Below are positions 12,692 to 21,253 of a DNA stretch of 64,000 nucleotides, in pieces. The notes under the pieces were generated by a model. That model searched no databases. It saw only the letters and a program-made list of their open reading frames with translations, and was not told the origin of the DNA. The DNA lies in NCBI RefSeq assembly GCF_038502225.1, contig NC_091307.1, positions 24,593,678 to 24,657,677 on the forward strand, read 5' to 3'. Position 1 is the first letter of the stretch. Each line of letters opens with the position of its first letter. Position numbers and translations under genes: made by a program. This stretch comes from Cherax quadricarinatus (Eukaryota > Arthropoda > Malacostraca > Decapoda > Parastacidae).

Positions 12692-13279
12692 AAGGTGTAT
12701 AAATGGAAGACAGGAATAAATAAAGGGGATGTAAATAGTGTGCTGAAATTATCTAGCCTAGACAGGACTCGCAGCAATGGTTTTAAGTTGGAAAAATTCA
12801 GATTCAGGAAGGATATAGGAAAGTACTGGTTTGGTAATAGAGTTGTGGATGAGTGGAACAAACTCCCAAGTACCGTTATAGAGGCCAGAACGTTGTGTAG
12901 CTTTAAAAATAGGTTGGATAAATACATGAGTAGATGTGGGTGGGTGTGAGTTAGACCTGATAGCTTGTGCTACCAGGTCGGTTGCCGTGTTCCTTCCTTA
13001 AGTCAATGTGACCTGACCTGGCAATATAAACACAAATGCAGTATAATGTGATCCTTTATTGACTACGTTTCGCCCACACTGTGTGGGCGAAACGTAGTCA
13101 ATAAAGGATCACATTATACTGCATTTGTGTTTATATTGCCATTGTGTCGGTATTTTATACCATTTATTTCCATCGTGACCTGACCTGACTAGGTTGGGTG
13201 CATTGGCTTAAGCCGGTAGGAGACTTGGACCTGCCTCGCATGGGCCAGTAGGCCTTCTGCAGTGTTCCTTCGTTCTTAT
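12692..13279 (+). mobile_element. 5'-truncated CR1-like LINE inside a GAAACG unit
   Basis: It begins in the ORF2 C-terminus (VYKWKTGINKGDVNSVLK) and keeps the ORF2 stop near 12949. The 3' UTR is interrupted at 13021-13174 by a palindromic insertion and ends TTCGTTCTTATG. The coding part is nearly identical to the intact copy, so this is a young insertion. Confidence 0.88.
13021..13174. mobile_element. Palindromic GAAACG insertion in a CR1 3' UTR
   Basis: An exact 13-bp direct repeat GTGACCTGACCTG (13008-13020, 13175-13187) flanks it. About 118 bp form a near-perfect palindrome centred on GCCCACACTGTGTGGGC, the stem that precedes GAAACG. After it comes the ATTGTGTCGGTATTTTATACC terminus. Without the insert the CR1 3' UTR reads through as in the intact copy. 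Confidence 0.88.
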
Positions 13280-13579
13280 GTGATGGACTGATTACATCGT
13301 CTTCAAGTATCTTCTGCTTCTATTCACTTTTCTGTACTTGACTGAAGAAGCCTACTGTGTAGGCGAAACGTTTCACAATAAAGATACCTAACTGTTGCAT
13401 ATGTGTCTTACCTAACAACCTGTCGGTATTTTATACCATTTTAATGTTCAGGTCCTTAGTGTTCAGGCGAAACGTAGTCTTAGCAAATTTTTCATTTCAC
13501 TATAACCCGTTACTGCCATCACACGAGACAATGATCAACAGTAACTTAATCCTCTCTAGGAAGTGTTAAGTCAGGGTTG

Positions 13580-13727
13580 GTCCAGGTACCTTAAGCCGAG
13601 CCCCTTCAACAGGTGCGTCCAGGTACCTTAAGCCGAGCCCCTTCAACAGGTGCGTCCAGGTACCTTAAGCCGAGCCCCTTCAACAGGTGCGTCCAGGTAC
13701 CTTAAGCCGAGCCCCTTCAACAGGTGC
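13580..13727 (+). repeat. 37-bp tandem repeat, four identical units
   Basis: Units at 13580-13616, 13617-13653, 13654-13690 and 13691-13727 are identical and begin GTCCAGGTACCTTAAGCCGA. There is no open frame of interest. Confidence 0.95.
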
Positions 13728-13767
13728 GGCCTTCACCTGACCTGACATACCAACAGTCCTAACTAGA

Positions 13768-13997
13768 GGAAATGGTATGGTGATACCGACAAGATGTGGA
13801 AAAAGACACTTATGTACAGTTCAGGACATTTATTAAAGGAAACGTTTCGCCACGAGTGGCTTCTTCAGTCCTAATACAGAGAAAACTATATATATAAATG
13901 TTTTCTTAGTTTTCTCTGTATTAGGACTGAAGAAGCCACTCGTGGCGAAACGTTTCCTTTAATAAATGTCCTGAACTGTACATAAGTGTCTTTTTCC
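13768..13997. mobile_element. GAAACG-family fold-back insertion (230 bp)
   Basis: Flanks ACAGTCCTAACTAGA (13753-13767) and ACAGTCTTAACTAGA (13998-14012) form a 15-bp direct repeat with one mismatch. The arms, of roughly 100 bp, are complementary. The right arm has GGACTGAAGAAGCCACTCGT, GGCGAAACG and AATAAATGTCC. This subtype lacks GTTGCACATGTG and has GTACATAAGTGTC in its place. Confidence 0.85.
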
Positions 13998-14012
13998 ACA
14001 GTCTTAACTAGA

Positions 14013-14387
14013 ACTTACGTATAGAGAAATAATGTCGTAAGCGCAGTCAATGGTGCATCTTCGTAGGTCGTATTCAACTTACATGTATTTCTAAAGCTGC
14101 TCTCATTTATTGGCAAATTACTAATAAATAAAAAAAAATGCAGTTTCTTTCTAATTCATTAATTTTCCTGGGTTTTTTCCAAAGTACCAGCGTGATAAAA
14201 GCTTCGATATATGTCAAAAAGTAAAAATATAAGAACATAATAACCAAGACAGGGCTCGCAGCAATGGATTCAAGTTAGATAAATTTAGATATAGAAGAGA
14301 TATAGAATAGTAGTGGTTTATATATAACTAAAGCATAATGAACACTTGTCAGTTCTCAGTAATAACCCACATGGAGACAGAAACACA
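14013..14387. other. AT-rich stretch with a decayed CR1 scrap
   Basis: Positions 14247-14320 resemble the CR1 ORF2 block around CGCAGCAATGGTTTTAAGTTGG. Nothing else is recognised. Confidence 0.5.
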
Positions 14388-14722
14388 GGTTGATTGATCT
14401 GTATATTTCGACTCCCTTCTGGGATCCTCTTCAGCAGATGCACAAATGAAAGGAAAACCATGAATTTATAGGAAGAGTTGCACCTGTCATCATGCAGGGG
14501 AGTAGGGAGTGTCGGGTGAGGACGTGGAAGGATGGGTCAAGGAGTGAATCAGAAGACAGGTCATGTAGAGAAACATGACCTGTTTTCTGTCCCTCCTTGA
14601 CCTCGTTCTCCCTTCATGGTGAGAGGTCCAACTTTTAATATAAATTCATGTTCTCCTTTCATCTGTGAATGTTTTAATTCATGAAGATCCCAGAAAGGGG
14701 TCAAAATAGAAAGATCAGTCAA
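14388..14722. repeat. Fold-back element with a GTCGAAAT-type core
   Basis: GATTGATCTGTATATTTCGA and the following TCCCTTCTGGGATC (14393-14430) are the inverted counterpart of GATCCCAGAAAGGGGTC...GATCAGTC (14685-14722), about 80% identical over 35-40 bp. Read in reverse, the left arm gives CTGAAGAGGATCCCAGAAGG and GAGTCGAAAT, the same layout as CTGAAGA...GAAACG. It is a more distant relative. Confidence 0.55.
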
Positions 14723-14724
14723 CC

Positions 14725-17515
14725 CCCATTCTCATCTTACCAAATACAAACTTTATTTCTTTGGAAGTTTTAGCAGTAAAGGTCGAGAACCAAAAGCTAG
14801 TCATTGTGGTAGTCTACAAGCCTCCGGATGCAACATCCCAGCAATTCCAGGAACAGCTGTTAAAAATTGACCACTGTCTGGAAAATCTTCCAGCTTCTGC
14901 ACCCAACATCTTGCTCCTGGGGGATTTCAACTTAAGGCACCTAAAATGGAGGAATATAGCAAATAATATTGTTGCAGTAATAACACCAGGAGGCAGCTCT
15001 GATGAAAACTCACACTCACACGAGCTTTTAAATCTCTGCACCAAATTCAATTTAAACCAGCAAATAATAGAGCCTACTAGACTGGAGAATACACTAGACC
15101 TCATCTTCACTAACAATGATGATCTGATAAGAAATGTCACCATATCAAAAACAATATACTCAGATCACAACATAATTGAGGTTCAGACATGTATGCGTGG
15201 AGCCCCAGACCGACATAATGAGACTAGTCACGAGGGAGCATTCACCAAATTCAACTTCAATAACAAAAACATAAAGTGGGACCAAGTAAACCAAGTCCTA
15301 ACCGATATAAGCTGGGAAGATATACTAAGCAACACAGACCCCAACGTATGCCTAGAACAGATTAACTTGGTGGCACTCGATGTATGCACAAGGCTTATTC
15401 CTCTAAGAAAAAGGAGGAGTAGATGTAAAATAGAAAGACAGGCGCTCCCTTTACAGGCGACGGAAAAGAATAACAGAGCGGCTAAAAGAGGTCAATATAT
15501 CTGAAATGCGTAGGGAGACACTGGTCAGAGAAATAGCAAGCATCGAACTCAAGCTAAAGGAATCTTATAGGAGTCAGGAATCGCGGGAAGAACTAAAAGC
15601 CATAAATGAAATTGAAAGAAACCCAAAGTATTTCTTCTCCTATGCCAAATCAAAGTCGAGAACAACATCCAGTATTGGGCCCCTACTTAAACAAGATGGG
15701 TCCTACACTGATGACAGCAAGGAAATGAGTGAGCTACTCAAGTCCCAATATGACTCAGTTTTTAGCAAGCCGCTAACCAGACTGAGAGTCGATGATCAAA
15801 ATGAATTTTTTATGAGAGCCACAAAATTTGGTTAACACAAGCCTATCTGATGTTATCCTGACACCAAATGACTTCGAACAGGCGATAAATGACATGCCCA
15901 TGCACTCTGCCCCAGGGCTAGACTCATGGAACTCCGTGTTCATCAAGAACTGCAAGAAGCCCCTATCACGAGCCTTTTCCATCCTATGGAGAGGGAGCAT
16001 GGACACGGGGGTCGTCCCAGTTACTAAAAACAACAGACATAGCCCCACTCCACAAAGTGGGCAATAAAGCAACAGCAAAGAACTACAGACCGATAGCACT
16101 AACATCTCATATCATAAAAATCTTTGAAAGGGTCCTAAGAAGCAAGATCACCACCCATCTAGAAACCCATCAGTTACACAACCCAGGGCAACATGGGTTT
16201 AGAACAGGTCGCTCCTGTCTGTCTCAACTATTAGATCACTACGACAAGGTCCTAAATGCACTAGAAGATAAAAAGAATGCAGATGTAATATATACAGACT
16301 TTGCAAAAGCCTTCGACAAATGTGACCATGGCGTAATAGCGCACAAAATGCGTGCTAAAGGAATAACAGGAAAAGTCGGTCGATGGATCTATAATTTCCT
16401 CACTAACAGAACACAGAGAGTAGTCGTCAACAGAGTAAAGTCCGAGGCAGCTACGGTGAAAAGCTCTGTTCCACAAGGCACAGTACTCACTCCCATCTTG
16501 TTCCTCATCCTCATATCCGACATAGACAAGGATGTCAGCCACAGCACCGTGTCTTCCTTTGCAGATGACACCCGAATCTGCATGACAGTGTCTTCCATTG
16601 CAGACACTGCAAGGCTCCAGGCGGACATCAACCAAATCTCTCAGTGGGCTGCAGAAAACAATATGAAGTTCAACGATGAGAAATTTCAATTACTCAGACA
16701 TGGTAAACACGAGGAAATTAAATCTTCATCAGAGTACAAAACAAATTCTGGCCACAAAATAGAGCGAAACACCAACGTCAAAGACCTGGGAGTGATCTCA
16801 CCTTCAAGGACCATAACATTGTATCAATCGCATCTGCTAGAAAAATGACAGGATGGATAATGAGAACCTTCAAAATTAGGGAGGCCAAGCCCATGATGAC
16901 ACTCTTCAGGTCACTTGTTCTATCTAGGCTGGAATATTGCTGCACACTAACAGCACCTTTCAAGGCAGGTGAAATTGCTGACCTAGAAAATGTACAGAGA
17001 ACCTTCACGGCGCGCATAATGGAGATAAAACACCTCAATTACTGGGAGCGCTTGAGGTTTCTAAAACTGTATTCCCTGGAACGCAGGCGGGAGAGATACA
17101 TGATTATATACACCTGGAAAATCCTAGAGGGACTAGTACCGAACTTGCACACGAAAATCACTCACTACGAAAGCAAAAGACTTGGCAGACGATGCAACAT
17201 CCCCCCAATGAAAAGCAGGGGTATCACTAGCACGTTAAGAGACCATACAATAAGTGTCAGGGGCCCGAGACTGATCAACTGCCTCCCAGCATACATAAGG
17301 GGGATTACCAACAGACCCCTGGCAGTCTTCAAGCTGGCACTGGACAAGCACCTAAAGTCGGTTCCTGACCAGCCGGGCTGTGGCTCGTACGTTGGTTTGC
17401 GTGCAACCAGCAGCAACAGCCTGGTTGATCAGGCTCTGATCCACCAGGAGGCCTGGTTACAGACCGGGCCGCGGGGGCGTTGACCCCCGGAACTCTCTCC
17501 AGGTAAACTCCAGAT
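14725..17515 (+). mobile_element. Jockey-group LINE, copy B
   Basis: This copy reaches further 5' than copy A and includes most of the endonuclease domain. It ends with the same hairpin and CTCCAGATA tail. Copies A and B differ by scattered substitutions and by small deletions in B. No target-site repeat was found. Confidence 0.9.
14761..17483 (+). pseudogene. Endonuclease-RT polyprotein remnant of copy B
   Basis: The endonuclease part (14761-15504) has VVVYKPPDA, LLLGDFNLRHLKW (GDFN catalytic block) and YSDHNIIEV (SDH block). Its N-terminal TETW block is missing. The RT is spread over 15506-15835, 15828-16067, 16057-16848 and 16845-17483. Compared with copy A, B has lost one dinucleotide at three places (AGAGAC to AGAC near 15433; GAGAGAG to GAGAG near 15815; CCCACAG to CCCAG near 16018). 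It also lost 13 bp between GATC repeats near 16797. FADDTR and SSVPQGTVL are kept. Confidence 0.88.
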
Positions 17516-17664
17516 AGTATACAACGTGAGGTTTATATGTAATAATGGGGGTCCACCCATAGCCTCGTAGAAGTGGATAAAAAGGACTCAAGGAAAAATA
17601 TTTGAACTTCTTCCTGAAGTCATTTGAATATTCCACTTCCCCTACCACCCAAACTTTTAATATA

Positions 17665-18015
17665 TTTTTTACTAATATGATAGAATGGATAATGAGAACC
17701 TTCAAAACTAGGGATGCCAAGCCCATGATGATTTGCTTCAAATCACTTGTTCTTTCTAGGCCAGAATATTACTATACACTAACGACCCCTTTCAAGGCTG
17801 GTGAAATTGCAGACCTGGAGAATGTACAGAGAACTTTCACGGTACGTATAGGTATGATATAGCACCTAAATTACTGGAAACGGCTGAAGTCTCTTGATTT
17901 ATACTCCCTGGAATGCAGGCGAGAAAGGTGCACGGTAATATGCACTTGGAAAATCCTGGACCTAGAGTGTCTAGTCCCAAATCTGCACACGAAAATCACT
18001 CCACTTGGGACGTCG
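17665..18015 (+). pseudogene. Old Jockey-group LINE fragment
   Basis: It resembles copy A 8215-8540 (WIMRTFKT, KPMM, FKAGEIADLENVQRTF, ENPG-type frames) but has many substitutions and a stop after GMI. It is more diverged than copies A and B. The left boundary is near 17665; the right becomes unrecognisable near 18015. Confidence 0.8.
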
Positions 18016-18159
18016 CTCTCTCCCTTGTATCACTCCGTGGCCGCTGCACACCCTCCTTCACACAAAATTTCTCGAAGGGTCAAATCAGCATCATTTTAAT
18101 GCAGATTATTATATTATTCAAATTTACACATGCTGAATTTGGGAAAATTCAAAATTTTC

Positions 18160-18290
18160 CACAGTACAGAAGAGTTAGAAGAAGCAAGAGAGATGTGAGG
18201 ACTATGTAATCAATTCATCTCCCTTGAAGAGGTAGTTTTGAGGTGGTCATTGAGGGACTTACCACCTCAAGACCTATAATAATTTAATAT
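18160..18290 (-). repeat. Decayed GAAACG-family fragment
   Basis: GATGTGAGGACTATGTAATC, CATCTCCCTTGAAG and TTTTGAGGTGGTCA correspond to the reversed second-subtype unit at 20100-20170. The core is missing. Confidence 0.5.
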
Positions 18291-18789
18291 TTATTAATGG
18301 CATATTTAGCTTGTGTAACAATCCTCTCCAAAGTTAATGGAATTATAATAATTTTGTAATTAATACACAACTGACCAGTACTACAGGGAAACTCCCACCG
18401 ATTGGGAGGTTCCTCTTTCAAAAATATTAAGAAGAAGAAGAGTTTTTAAACTCTTGAAGAAGAAGAAGATTCAATATAATGTACTAATTCTACCAATGGT
18501 ATGGTTTTTAAAAGGCAAATATTTCATATTAAAATTTAGTATGTAATTAATTTTTTTACGCTCTTTTCTAAAAATATAAGTTTTATGCAAAATCAATACT
18601 AATTTAAAAATGCTATTTTGTTGTAATATATATAATAAGTTTTTTCGTACTTCAATATTTTTTTATATGGACCGATTGAAAAAATTAATTTTATGGACCG
18701 CAAAGAAAACGAGCGTTCGAAGTTACCAAAATTTATATTTCCATGTTAACAAATACTTAGTTACATACTAATAATTATAACTAAATGAA
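18291..18789. other. AT-rich stretch, nothing recognised
   Basis: There is no open frame above background and no repeat shared with the rest of the window. Confidence 0.4.
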
Positions 18790-18900
18790 AGGTATATAAT
18801 ACCGACAGGATGATAAGACACAGATGCAACATCTGATTATCATTATTTAAGAAACATTTCGCCCATCATGAGTTTCATGAATGCAATACAGACATGGGAA
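18790..18900 (-). repeat. Decayed single GAAACG-family unit
   Basis: GGTATATAATACCGACAGG, ACACAGATGCAACATCTG and AAGAAACATTTCGCCCATCA follow in the order expected for a reversed unit, with substitutions in the core (AAACATTTCGCC). Confidence 0.65.
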
Positions 18901-19017
18901 GGGAGACTATTTAAGTTTCCTGAAATATTTAACTTCACTTGTTCATCTAGATTCCAATGAGCGTTCATAATCCTACACCTTTTGGCTCGGCAGTCGCCTC
19001 AGCTCACACACTTGTAG

Positions 19018-19198
19018 GAACATAAGAACATAGGAGCACTGCAGCAGGCCTACTGGCCCATGCCAGGAAGGTCCGAGTCACATACTGGCCTAAGCCAGCC
19101 AAGGAATGAAAATAAATCAATAACTTTTTTTTTTACATTATCCTAAATTTACATATGTTACCATGAAAGACAATTGTAATCTAAATAAACTTACTTAT
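19018..19198 (-). repeat. SINE-like repeat carrying a CR1-type 3' end, second copy
   Basis: The organisation is the same as at 1008-1140: a minus-strand AAGTAAGTTTATTTAGATTA block continues into a CR1 3' end with GGGCCAGTAGGCCTGCTGCA and two TTATGTTC units. This copy has more of the CR1-derived part. Confidence 0.55.
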
Positions 19199-20329
19199 CC
19201 CAGGGTCGCCTAGAAAAGTTGGTCTTGTTTACTTACAGTTATTGTTTGTTGACGTGGCAGTAAGTACCTGCATGTTTGTCAACATATCTGGGCTATATAA
19301 ATATGATAATGGTACATAATACCGACAAGTTGATAAGACGTATAACCTGGAGGGGTTTTCGGGGGTCAACACCCTCGCGGCCCGGTCCGTGACCAGGCCT
19401 GGCGGTCTATGAGGGCATGATCAACCAGGCTGTTACTGTGAGGTAAGACACATATGCAACAGTTAGACAACTTTATTCCGAAACGTTTCGCCTACACAGT
19501 AGGCTTCTTCAGTCGAATACAGAAAGTAGGCAGGAACAGTAGAGATGTGAAGACGATGTAATCAGTCCATCACCCTTGAAGTCGTAGAATTTGAGGTTGT
19601 CAGTCCCTCGGCCTGGAGAAGTTCAGTTCCATAGTCAGGAACTATCTGAAGATCAAGCGACAGTGCGGAGACTTAAATACTGTCGGAAGGAGAGGTGCAG
19701 AGTAGTAGTAGTAGTAGTGAGAATGTAGCCACTGAGAGGTCATGTCCCTCTTAGATCCAACACTTCTCACTTGAAAAGCTTGTCCAAGGTGTTTTCTGTA
19801 CCAAGATGCCATATGTGTCTTACCTCACAACCTGTCGGTATTGTATACCATTTTGATGTTCATCTTGTCAGACACTGCAACACATGGCATCTTGGTACAG
19901 AAAACACCTTGGACAAGCTTTTCAAGTGAGAAGTTTTTTTTTTTTTGTAGATGAATGGTTCAGAGAACCGACATGTTGATAAATTAGACACATGTGCAAC
20001 TGTTAGGTAAGACACATATGCAACAGTTAGGTATCTTTATTTCGAAACGTTTCGCCTACACAGTAGGCTTCTTCAGTCGAGTACAGAAAGGTTGATAGAA
20101 GCAGAAGATACTTGAAGACGATGTAATCAGTCCATCACCCTTAAAGTTTTGAGGTGGTCAGTCCCTCAGTGATGGACTGATTACATCGTCTTCAAGTATC
20201 TTCTGCTTCTATCAACCTTTCTGTACTCGACTGTACTCAGTGGTCAGTCGCCAGTCGTCAGTGGTCAGTCGTCACGTGAGGTCACAGACCCTGAGCTGCT
20301 TTGGGGATTAGTGTGGACGGTTACAAAGC

Positions 20330-21253
20330 ATGGCTTGCTTCTGCAGTGTTTTAAAAATTGAGGTTGGAGAGTTGAAGGAGGAGGTCTTGCTTCTCCAGGA
20401 GGAGATTAGGAGGCTGAAGGTCCACCTCAATGGGTCTGGGAGAGAGTGTGAGGTGGCTGGAGTTGTGGGGAATGAGGCTTCAAGTGAGGTGCAGTCTGTC
20501 TCTCGCTGTGAGGAGGCTGTAGTTGGGGAGGTAGCAACGGCTACCAGCAGTGAGGTGCAGTCCAGCACCTGCTACAAGTGGCGAGTGGTTCACAGTAATG
20601 GAAGGCGCATCAGAGTAAGGAAAGTTAAGAGTGAAGATCTGAAGGTAGGAAATCGCTTCTCTGTTCTTCAGGATGAATGTACTTCAGTGGCCAGTGAAGG
20701 TAAGGGTACTACTGCCCCTGCTAATGGAGGTAAGCGCATTCTTGTGGTTGGTGACTCTCAGGTAAGATATATTGACCGTGCTTTTTGTAATAGGAATAAG
20801 AAGATGAGAGATAGAGTGTGCTTCCCTGGAGCTGGTGTTGGGGACATTGTCAACAGGCTGGATAATATCATGTCAGGTAATGGGAACAAGCCCATTATCT
20901 GTCTCAGTGCTGGTGGAAATGATATTGGGAAGGGTAGGAGAGAAGAGCTGCTAGATAAGTACAGGTCAGCTATAGATTTCATTAAGTCTAAGGGAGGGAT
21001 CCCAATCATATGTAGCATCTTGCCTAGAAGGGGAGTAGGAAATGAATGGTTGTCTAGGGCAATTGGTGTAAATTGCTGGCTAGACAGATACTGCAAGGAA
21101 CTTGCAATCCCATTCATTGACAACTGGAACAACTTTTATGGCAAACATGATATGTATGCAAGGGATGGGGTACATCTCTCTGGGGCTGGGGTGGTAGCAC
21201 TTGCAGACTCGATTGAGAAGGCCATTGGTGAAATGCCTATGATTTTAAACTGA
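20330..21253 (+). CDS. CR1-like ORF1 protein with SGNH-esterase domain
   Basis: A 307-residue protein. Residues 8-34 (LKIEVGELKEEVLLLQEE...) have leucine/glutamate heptads that predict a coiled coil. Residues 86-115 are basic (GRRIRVRKVK). Residues 137-305 form an SGNH/GDSL hydrolase: block I VVGDSQ (Ser143), a glycine block GAGVGD (168-172), block III GGND (195-198) and block V DGVH (Asp279, His282). Esterase-type ORF1 proteins are known from CR1-clade elements; they are thought to bind the element RNA, and the substrate is unknown. The ATG follows TTACAAAGC. The stop overlaps the ORF2 start by one base (TGATG at 21251-21255), suggesting coupled translation. Confidence 0.92.
   Translation: MACFCSVLKIEVGELKEEVLLLQEEIRRLKVHLNGSGRECEVAGVVGNEASSEVQSVSRCEEAVVGEVATATSSEVQSSTCYKWRVVHSNGRRIRVRKVKSEDLKVGNRFSVLQDECTSVASEGKGTTAPANGGKRILVVGDSQVRYIDRAFCNRNKKMRDRVCFPGAGVGDIVNRLDNIMSGNGNKPIICLSAGGNDIGKGRREELLDKYRSAIDFIKSKGGIPIICSILPRRGVGNEWLSRAIGVNCWLDRYCKELAIPFIDNWNNFYGKHDMYARDGVHLSGAGVVALADSIEKAIGEMPMILN

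Larger units (their letters stand above)
12636..13440 (+). repeat. GAAACG-family unit (second subtype) split by a CR1 insertion
   Basis: The left part (12636-12691) matches the 30350-30395 segment of the intact unit, ending at CTCAAAACTTTAAG. The right part resumes at 13280 with TGATGGACTGATTACATCG and runs through GACTGAAGAAGCCTACTGTG, AGGCGAAACG and AATAAAGATACC to the TGTCGGTATTTTATACC terminus near 13440. The interval 12692-13279 is a truncated CR1 copy. Confidence 0.75.

Noticed and set aside
13580..13727. 37-bp repeats as a possible regulatory array
   Set aside because: There is no nearby gene or known binding word; only a recent tandem expansion is supported.
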